Of a stretch of 35,686 bases of DNA, positions 30,431 to 35,686 are shown in pieces. Each line of letters starts with the position of its first letter. Positions within the stretch are counted from its first letter, which is position 1. The notes under the pieces were generated by a model. It searched no databases, was not told the DNA's origin, and saw only the letters and a program-made list of their open reading frames with translations. The translations under genes were made by a program, and so were the position numbers. Source of the DNA: Bacteroidaceae bacterium (GTDB taxonomy: Bacteria > Bacteroidota > Bacteroidia > Bacteroidales > Bacteroidaceae); contig JAILRU010000085.1 of the NCBI GenBank assembly GCA_024697945.1, positions 1 through 35,686 of the forward strand, written 5' to 3'.

Positions 30431-31318
30431 TCACCTTTTAATAATGGTTTTGGCAGCTGCTGCGTCCAATTTGAGTTGCTGCTGCAATGCGTCGAGTGAA
30501 GTGAAATGTTGCTCCTCTCTTAACTTTTCTATAAGTTCCAGACGCAGTTGTTTGCCATATAAAATGCCGATGAAATCGAAGATATGTACCTCAATGCTGA
30601 TCACCCCGTTTTGTTCTATTGTAGGACGGTGACCTATGCAAAGCATACCGCCTTGCCTTGTTCCGTCAGGCATGATAACCCAGACGGCATATACACCGCA
30701 GGCAGGCAGGAGCTTCTGTTCGGGCAGCAGTAGATTTGCTGTTGGGAAACCAATTTGTCGGCCAATTTGTTTGCCTTCGGTCACTTTGCCAGTCAGGAAA
30801 TATGGATAGCCGAGCATTGAATTAGCCTTGTCTATGTTTCCCTGACTTATCAGATTTCTAATCCTGCTGCTGCTCACTTTCTCACCTGCTAGTGCTTCAG
30901 CCCCACAAACCTTGATGCCTGTCTCCCTACCCCACGTGGCAAATTCCTCAGGTGTGCCGCCTCCGTGTCCGAACTGATGGTTATAGCCCATCAATAGGAG
31001 TTCAGCGTTCAGTTTCTCTCGCAAAACGGACTCCATGAACTCTTTGGCAGTCAAAGAACTCAACTCGAGTGTGAAAGGCAGTACGACTATTTCTCCGCTG
31101 AAAGCTTCGGAAAGCAAAGCAAGTTTCTCCTCCTGTGTTGTCAGCAGTAAGGGAACGAAATCCTCGCATATCACCTGCTTAGGGTGACGGTCGAATGTCA
31201 CCGTCACAGCCGACAAACCATTGGCATCTGCCAACGCTTCTAGCTGATGCAGCAAGAACCGGTGTCCGCAGTGAACTCCGTCAAAGAAGCCTATAGTAAC
31301 AGCACATTTTTTCTTCAT
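30431..31318 (-). CDS. ribF: bifunctional riboflavin kinase / FAD synthetase
   Basis: 295 residues. The N-terminal nucleotidyltransferase domain has GFFDGVHCGH (10-19) and VSSSRIRNLI (about 149-158). The C-terminal flavokinase domain has GRQIGFPTANL (about 183-193) and HIFDF. It converts riboflavin to FMN and FMN to FAD in the cytoplasm. The start is taken at 31316-31318 because the earlier in-frame ATG (31328-31330) lies inside the -7 promoter box. It is the first gene of a three-gene unit with the methyltransferase and comM. Confidence 0.97.
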   Translation of the reverse strand: MKKKCAVTIGFFDGVHCGHRFLLHQLEALADANGLSAVTVTFDRHPKQVICEDFVPLLLTTQEEKLALLSEAFSGEIVVLPFTLELSSLTAKEFMESVLREKLNAELLLMGYNHQFGHGGGTPEEFATWGRETGIKVCGAEALAGEKVSSSRIRNLISQGNIDKANSMLGYPYFLTGKVTEGKQIGRQIGFPTANLLLPEQKLLPACGVYAVWVIMPDGTRQGGMLCIGHRPTIEQNGVISIEVHIFDFIGILYGKQLRLELIEKLREEQHFTSLDALQQQLKLDAAAAKTIIKR

Positions 31319-31327
31319 ACTGACGTG

Positions 31328-31359
31328 CAAAAGTAGTCAAAACTCTTCGCTACACCAAA
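31328..31359 (-). promoter_or_regulatory. promoter of ribF operon
   Basis: On the minus strand TTTG (31359-31356), 20 bases, TACTTTTG (31335-31328) followed by C. A good consensus match. It lies only 9 bases from the start codon, so the leader would be very short. It is divergent from the tRNA promoter. Confidence 0.8.
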
Positions 31360-31374
31360 TTTTTCCCTTGTTCA

Positions 31375-31406
31375 TTTGCATAATTCGTCGGAAATGTCTA
31401 ATTTTG
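31375..31406 (+). promoter_or_regulatory. promoter of the tRNA gene
   Basis: TTTG (31375-31378), 20 bases, TAATTTTG (31399-31406) followed by C. Transcription would begin near 31412, 23 bases before the mature tRNA. Confidence 0.8.
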
Positions 31407-31434
31407 CAGCCAATAACGCTTTGAGTGTATCATC

Positions 31435-31508
31435 GGACTTGTAGCTCAGTTGGTTAGAGCAACAGACTCATAATCTGGAGGTCCCAGGTTCAAGCCCTGG
31501 CTGGTCCA
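31435..31508 (+). tRNA. tRNA with anticodon CAT (Met or lysidine-modified Ile)
   Basis: A cloverleaf can be drawn: acceptor GGACTTG/CTGGTCC, D-arm GCTC-AGTTGGTTA-GAGC, anticodon loop CTCATAA with anticodon CAT, and T-arm CCAGG-TTCAAGC-CCTGG, with discriminator A. There are a T-T mismatch in the acceptor stem and an A-G mismatch at the top of the anticodon stem. CCA is not encoded. The stem is not that of an initiator tRNA (no GGG/CCC run in the anticodon stem). Telling elongator Met from Ile2 needs a model-based search. Confidence 0.92.
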
Positions 31509-31519
31509 CACTGAAAATC

Positions 31520-31553
31520 AAGCACTTACGAGTTCCGTAAGTGCTTTTATTTT
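31520..31553 (+). terminator. rho-independent terminator after the tRNA
   Basis: AAGCACTTACG (31520-31530) and CGTAAGTGCTT (31536-31546) form an 11-pair perfect stem with a 5-base loop, followed by TTATTTT. It is 12 bases after the tRNA end. Confidence 0.9.
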
Positions 31554-31558
31554 GTCTT

Positions 31559-31607
31559 GGTGAAATTCAGGTGAAATTCGTGGAGGAAAAGTCAACTGGT
31601 GAAATTC
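31559..31607. repeat. three copies of GGTGAAATTC downstream of the tRNA
   Basis: Copies are at 31559-31568, 31570-31579 and 31598-31607; the first two are 11 bases apart. Direct 10-base repeats beside a tRNA 3' end recall arm-type sites of integration modules, but no integrase gene is present and the tRNA is intact. The rest of the gap to 31757 shows no gene or recognisable element. Confidence 0.55.
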
Positions 31608-31757
31608 GATGCAATCTTTTACACAATAGTGACATACCATGCAATATTATTATTTATCTTTTGTCCCATTTTTATAGCCTCTCTTTTTAAATTTTATCTT
31701 CCGAAAAATCATCATGCGTAATAGTATCACAGCGTATTATTTCGGGAACAATCACAT

Positions 31758-31788
31758 AAAAGGAGGATATTAAAGCAATACCCTCCTT
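31758..31788 (-). terminator. terminator of the Sus-type operon
   Basis: On the minus strand AAGGAGG...CCTCCTT with an inner TATT/AATA extension, followed by TTTATG. It lies about 50 bases after the last gene of the operon. Confidence 0.75.
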
Positions 31789-31840
31789 CGCTAACCTAAC
31801 TACTAATCTAAACTAAAAACAATCTAACTTGCCTGTCTTT

Positions 31841-33136
31841 TTATATTTGTTTCTTGGCTTGGAAAGTCAGCGTGCTCTTTGTTCCGGCATTGCCTGTTTC
31901 GTCTGCACTTACTATATCCGTGAGATTCACGGTGATGATATCTCCACTCTGTGTCACCGTGACATTACCAGCCGAAATGAGATAGACAGAGCCTTCATCG
32001 TTGAACCATGTGCCAAGGATGCCCAGTCCGAACATAGACAAATCAGTTCCGGGAACGGCCTGACCTGCTGCGGGAACGGCAGCAGAAAGCGCATCGGATA
32101 CCGTGTATTCACCTGTCACAGAGTCAGCCTCGTTGTTACGCAACGCTAAACCTGCCACTGTGTTGCTTCTCTTGTCCGTAAAGGTAAGAAGATGGGTATA
32201 TACGCCAGGTGCTGCATCTTCCAGAGTGTCCACCTGCGTGAACTTATAATCTGGCGATTGGGGTACATTCTGGAAAAGGAGCGAAATCTGGCTGCCGGCC
32301 TCTCCCGCGCTTGTGGCACTGGTGACACTTGACATCTCAAACGTAAGCATTCCATTCGATTCTGTAATGACCAAAATACCCTCAGAGACGAGGAACAATT
32401 TCCCGTCTTCCACGTAGTAGGTACCACCAACAGAAATTCCGAACATCGAAAGATCGACTCCAGGAACTGCTTGTCCGGGGGAAGGAGTAAGTGCTGTGGC
32501 CACATCAACCACACGATAAGTTCCAGCCAATGATGTGGCGTCGGCTGCCGTACGCACACTAAACATGGCGATGGTGGCATCTTGCTTATCAGTCAGTACA
32601 ATCTGATGGGTTAAGACATCGTTGCCACTATCTTCAGTCGTTACTGAATAAGTGTATTCGCTAATTACCGGTGCATCATCTTCATAATGAAGTGTGCCTG
32701 TGGCATCGAATTTCAGGATATTGCCATCCTGCAGCCACACAATGCCGTAAATGCGGTAGTTATCACCATCCTTCTCTACGTTGACATTTCCCTGGCTTAG
32801 AGCTATACGGCTGCCGGCCACGTCGGCATACGACTCATCAACGATATAAGTGTTGTTGGTCAGTTGGCTCCGGCTACCCGGTGTAAACTCTGTGGCCTGA
32901 AGGAAGTATCGGTTTCCCACGAATGCAAAGCTGATATTGGCATCTCCAGTAAGTGATACCGTGAAGACACGCTGCGACTCCACCTTCTCCACTCCGGCAT
33001 CGGCCATAGATGTTATTGCTACATTCTCTGGAGCCTTGTACTTACCCGTGAGGTCATCGACTGCGCTGTTTTCGCATGCGGCAGTGAAGAACAGCACGCT
33101 GATGAGCGACAGAATATAATATATTGACTTTTTCAT
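31841..33136 (-). CDS. surface lipoprotein in the SusE/F position, duplicated domain
   Basis: 431 residues. The signal peptide ends in a lipobox (FFTAAC, Cys21). The rest holds three related beta domains. The last two (about 175-290 and 314-431) are clearly duplicated: HQIVLTDKQD/HLLTFTDKRS, LAGTYRV/VTGEYTV, PGQAVPGVDLSMFG/AGQAVPGTDLSMFG. The first (about 56-155) is more divergent. It follows susD by 12 bases, the place usually taken by SusE/SusF-like glycan-binding lipoproteins, though sequence similarity to those is not evident by eye. A role as surface binding protein for the operon's substrate is inferred from position and lipidation. Confidence 0.8.
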   Translation of the reverse strand: MKKSIYYILSLISVLFFTAACENSAVDDLTGKYKAPENVAITSMADAGVEKVESQRVFTVSLTGDANISFAFVGNRYFLQATEFTPGSRSQLTNNTYIVDESYADVAGSRIALSQGNVNVEKDGDNYRIYGIVWLQDGNILKFDATGTLHYEDDAPVISEYTYSVTTEDSGNDVLTHQIVLTDKQDATIAMFSVRTAADATSLAGTYRVVDVATALTPSPGQAVPGVDLSMFGISVGGTYYVEDGKLFLVSEGILVITESNGMLTFEMSSVTSATSAGEAGSQISLLFQNVPQSPDYKFTQVDTLEDAAPGVYTHLLTFTDKRSNTVAGLALRNNEADSVTGEYTVSDALSAAVPAAGQAVPGTDLSMFGLGILGTWFNDEGSVYLISAGNVTVTQSGDIITVNLTDIVSADETGNAGTKSTLTFQAKKQI

Positions 33137-33148
33137 AACTCTGACTCT

Positions 33149-34690
33149 TTAGTAATTTGGGTTCTGTTTGATGTTCTTGTTGACGGTCACCTCTGTGGTG
33201 GGATAAGGCAGACGCTCATGCTTGCCCTGCTTGAAACCGTATTCCGTGCGGTAGCTCTTGTATTCCACCACGCCGTTGGAACTCATCTCTGGCGCTACTT
33301 TGCCCTGATTTTTTAGCACCTCATAGGCGTCACCCCAACGGAGCAAATCCTGGAAGCGTACGCATTCATTGCATAACTCCAGCCGTTTCTCCAGTTTGAT
33401 AGCATCGAGTGTGGCCGTTTTGTTGGGTAGTCCTACACGTGTGCGTACCATGTTAAAATAGGAGTCAGCCTTTGCTTGATTGCCTGCGGCAAGGTGAGCC
33501 TCGGCAGCCAAAAGCAGTACCTCGCTATAGCGCATCCAAATGACGTTGTTGTTATAATCGAAAGGTCCTGCCTCCACAGTGCCCTCCTGCTCAAAATGCC
33601 CCTTCCACCACCAGTAGCCCTCACTCATACAACGCTGACCACTGATAAGACTATATCCGAAGAGCTGCATGGTTTCGTAAGTAATGATGCTGCCAGCAAG
33701 ACGCTTTCCAATCGGCCCTTCCTCAGCCACAAAGGCATCATAGAGCGACTTGCGAGGTACCAGCCCCCCAAAGCCTATACCCGACACGTTGCCAATACCG
33801 AGCAAGTTATCGCCGAAGTTCCACTGAACATTACGCAACCCACGGACAATCTGGGCCAAGCGGAATGAAGGATTAATTTCATTTATGACGTAGTTCGACT
33901 CAAACACCGACTCGCAGTTGTTCTTGTTTGTCACAGAGAAAATCTTGTCGTAGTCGCCATCCCATAACTTATATTTGCCACTATTGATGACAAGTTCAAA
34001 CTGTTCGGCAGCCTCCTTATTCTTGCCCTGCCAAAGATAAACCTTTCCAAGCACAGCCTGTGCAAACTGCTTGCTGGCATGATAGAGCGTACGGTCATCA
34101 GCCGAAACCTTCTCCTGAAGTGCTCCACTTGCAATGGCCTCGGTCAGTTCCTGCTCCATGAAGGCATAGAGTTGGTCCGGCTCTGTATTAGGCAGTGAAG
34201 CCTCGGAGGGGTTAGGCACTGAAGTCACAAGTGGCGGATTACCCCAAAGAGTAGTCAAATAAAAGTAGATCCAAGCCCTGATGACACGTGCCTCGGCCAG
34301 TGTCTGACGCTTGAAGGGCGTATCATCTGATACGTTGTCGAGTATCACATTGCATTTTCCGATAACATTGTAGTAGGCAGAAAAAAGCGGAGCAATCTCT
34401 ATGCTACCACCATCGAACGCATAGTCACCCACATCCCAATACTCACCACCATGAATATCCCAGCCTGCCCACTCGTCATCAGAAAGCAGATTAAGCACAG
34501 CCTGATGGTACCCCTCCAGGTTAAGCACATCATTGTAAACGGCTGCCAAAGCGCCCAAAGCTTGATCATCACTCTGATAGTAGGTTTCTCGATTCATCAC
34601 GCCATGCTGCTCAATATCGAGTTTGTCCTCGCAGGCAGTGAGAGCACATACCATACAGACGGCACTAACAAATTTATGTATTGTCCTCAT
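33149..34690 (-). CDS. susD: SusD/RagB family nutrient-binding outer-membrane lipoprotein
   Basis: 513 residues with lipobox (CALTAC, Cys20). The N-terminus CEDKLDIEQHGVMNRETYYQSDDQA is the classic SusD opening. Tetratricopeptide-like helices follow (AEARVIRAWIYFYLTTLWGNPPLVT; FAQAVLGKVYLWQGKNKEAAEQFELVINSGKYKL), and the C-terminal SusD domain contains YSEVLLLAAEAHLAAG and ends KQNPNY. SusD proteins cap the SusC barrel and bind glycans or peptides at the surface. It lies 39 bases after the susC-like gene. The substrate cannot be deduced from this part of the operon. Confidence 0.96.
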   Translation of the reverse strand: MRTIHKFVSAVCMVCALTACEDKLDIEQHGVMNRETYYQSDDQALGALAAVYNDVLNLEGYHQAVLNLLSDDEWAGWDIHGGEYWDVGDYAFDGGSIEIAPLFSAYYNVIGKCNVILDNVSDDTPFKRQTLAEARVIRAWIYFYLTTLWGNPPLVTSVPNPSEASLPNTEPDQLYAFMEQELTEAIASGALQEKVSADDRTLYHASKQFAQAVLGKVYLWQGKNKEAAEQFELVINSGKYKLWDGDYDKIFSVTNKNNCESVFESNYVINEINPSFRLAQIVRGLRNVQWNFGDNLLGIGNVSGIGFGGLVPRKSLYDAFVAEEGPIGKRLAGSIITYETMQLFGYSLISGQRCMSEGYWWWKGHFEQEGTVEAGPFDYNNNVIWMRYSEVLLLAAEAHLAAGNQAKADSYFNMVRTRVGLPNKTATLDAIKLEKRLELCNECVRFQDLLRWGDAYEVLKNQGKVAPEMSSNGVVEYKSYRTEYGFKQGKHERLPYPTTEVTVNKNIKQNPNY

Positions 34691-34729
34691 AACTATTTTT
34701 TTTACTTTTTTTACTTTAATTTCCTTTCT

Positions 34730-35686
34730 TCAGAAAGTTACGTTAAGTCCTACAATGACTTTCTTCGCCGTCGGATAGGCACCGTAGTCGGTTCCTGCTG
34801 CATTGCCTGTACCTACAATCTCTGGGTCGTAACCTGGATAGCTGGTGAAAGTGAAGAAATCCTCCAGCGAGCCATACACTCTCAAGTTTTCAATGATATG
34901 GGTTTTCTTCAGCAGGTTCTTAGGTAATGTATAGCCCAGTTGTATCTGCTTAATCTTAAAGTAAGAGCCATTAAACACATAGGCATCGCTCTTGACGAAA
35001 TTCTTCTGCACAGTTGAAGTGGCACGGGGATATTTCCCGCTCGGATTGCTGGTTGTCCATCGGTCTTGTGTAAAGTGAGTCATACGGTTGGTGGCAAAGG
35101 TTGAATTCTCATAACGGTTGAAGATGTCCACACCAGCTACGCCACGTCCAAACACAAGCAGGTCGATGCCCTTCCAAGCTGCGTTCAGTGTGATACCATA
35201 GGCGAAATCGGGGATGCCCTTGCCGATGTAGGTCTTGTCATCATAACCGATGACACCGTCATTATTTCTATCCTCAAAGACGGGTTCGCCAGTTTGTGGG
35301 TCGGCACCAAGATATTTGTAGCCATAGAAGTACCAGGCGGGCTGACCAGCTTCAAACATTGTAATGGGTTCTGCCTCTGTGCCGTTAATACGCTCTACGT
35401 TATCGGCAATTTTTGTTACCTTGTTTTTCGTTGTAGAGAGGTTCACACGAACGCCATAGCTGAAGTCCTTGATATTGTCTTGCCAGCCGAGGTCGAACTC
35501 GAAACCTGTGTTCTTGATGCTACCAGCGTTGAAAGGCGAGGCAGAGAAACCGGCGATGGTCGATACGGGTGCACCGATGACGAGTAGATCCTTCGTGGAT
35601 TTCTTGTACCAATCTGCCGAAAACGTCAGTCGGTTGCGGAACAGACGAAGGTCGAATCCCAGGTCAATCTGCTCCGAAGTCTCCCA
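34730..35686 (-). CDS. susC: SusC/RagA TonB-linked outer-membrane protein, C-terminal 318 residues
   Basis: The frame is open from the right window edge to the TGA at 34730-34732; the true start is outside. The visible part is the end of the barrel: WETSEQIDLGFDLRLFRNRLTFSADWYKK, then GFSASPFNAGSIKNTGFEFDLGW (the typical NxGxIxNxGxEF motif of SusC proteins), FVKSDAYVFNGSYFKIKQIQLGYTLPKNLL, and the terminal strand VIVGLNVTF ending in phenylalanine. SusC proteins import glycans or peptides with TonB energy, paired with SusD. It is the upstream gene of susD and the lipoprotein. Confidence 0.95.
   Translation of the reverse strand, partial: WETSEQIDLGFDLRLFRNRLTFSADWYKKSTKDLLVIGAPVSTIAGFSASPFNAGSIKNTGFEFDLGWQDNIKDFSYGVRVNLSTTKNKVTKIADNVERINGTEAEPITMFEAGQPAWYFYGYKYLGADPQTGEPVFEDRNNDGVIGYDDKTYIGKGIPDFAYGITLNAAWKGIDLLVFGRGVAGVDIFNRYENSTFATNRMTHFTQDRWTTSNPSGKYPRATSTVQKNFVKSDAYVFNGSYFKIKQIQLGYTLPKNLLKKTHIIENLRVYGSLEDFFTFTSYPGYDPEIVGTGNAAGTDYGAYPTAKKVIVGLNVTF

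Noticed and set aside
31559..31757. Remnant of a tyrosine recombinase gene after the tRNA
   Set aside because: Translation of the stretch gives no recombinase motif and the frame is short. Only the repeats remain as a hint.

Overview
The window looks like chromosomal DNA from a Bacteroidales bacterium, most likely a Prevotella-type gut or rumen organism. The evidence is: SusC/SusD-type outer-membrane genes; secreted glycoside hydrolases of families 106, 20 and 29; a DUF4491 membrane protein; large carboxypeptidase-regulatory/beta-barrel proteins; promoters of the Bacteroidetes type (TTTG, about 19-20 bases, TAnnTTTG); and start codons without Shine-Dalgarno sequences. Family names come from recognising motifs by eye, not from database searches.

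Layout. 1-1537 (minus): a TraB/GumN-like protein cut by the left edge, behind an S41 peptidase. 1538-2664: about 1.1 kb without protein genes, holding a candidate structured RNA and several short-period repeat arrays. 2665-7528 (minus): a GH20 hexosaminidase followed by a GH106 rhamnosidase. 7694-14805 (plus): der, a small lipoprotein, an M16 peptidase, mlaE, mlaF and lptB, which is an envelope-maintenance block. 14857-22413 (plus): an ECF sigma factor, a one-pass membrane protein in the anti-sigma position, two secreted proteins of unknown function and a 1005-residue outer-membrane protein, with 530 bases of palindromic arrays before the last gene. 22530-25316 (minus): a small outer-membrane barrel protein, then a DUF4491 protein overlapping a GH29 fucosidase. 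25464-27707 (plus): a secreted PI-PLC-like protein. 27662-31318 (minus): ribF, a THUMP-like methyltransferase and comM. 31435: a tRNA with anticodon CAT. 31841-35686 (minus): the 3' part of a susC-susD-lipoprotein operon.

How the genes work together. The sigma-factor gene and the large outer-membrane protein gene carry the same promoter-like element, TAACATTT-12 bases-CGTwwA. This suggests one envelope-directed regulon that starts beside mla/lpt lipid-transport genes. The glycoside hydrolases and the Sus proteins are parts of glycan foraging, but the Sus operon continues beyond the right edge, so its substrate cannot be inferred.

Most unusual are the non-coding structures. Four unrelated sequence families form tandem arrays with a 22-23-base period, and in three of them the unit is itself a small hairpin. 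In one array the stem bases change in matching pairs from unit to unit. Separately, simple 'stutter' repeats of several types sit at many gene borders, supply stop codons and signal-peptide codons, and appear in frame inside three secreted glycoside hydrolases. No CRISPR array, insertion sequence, rRNA or prophage gene was seen.
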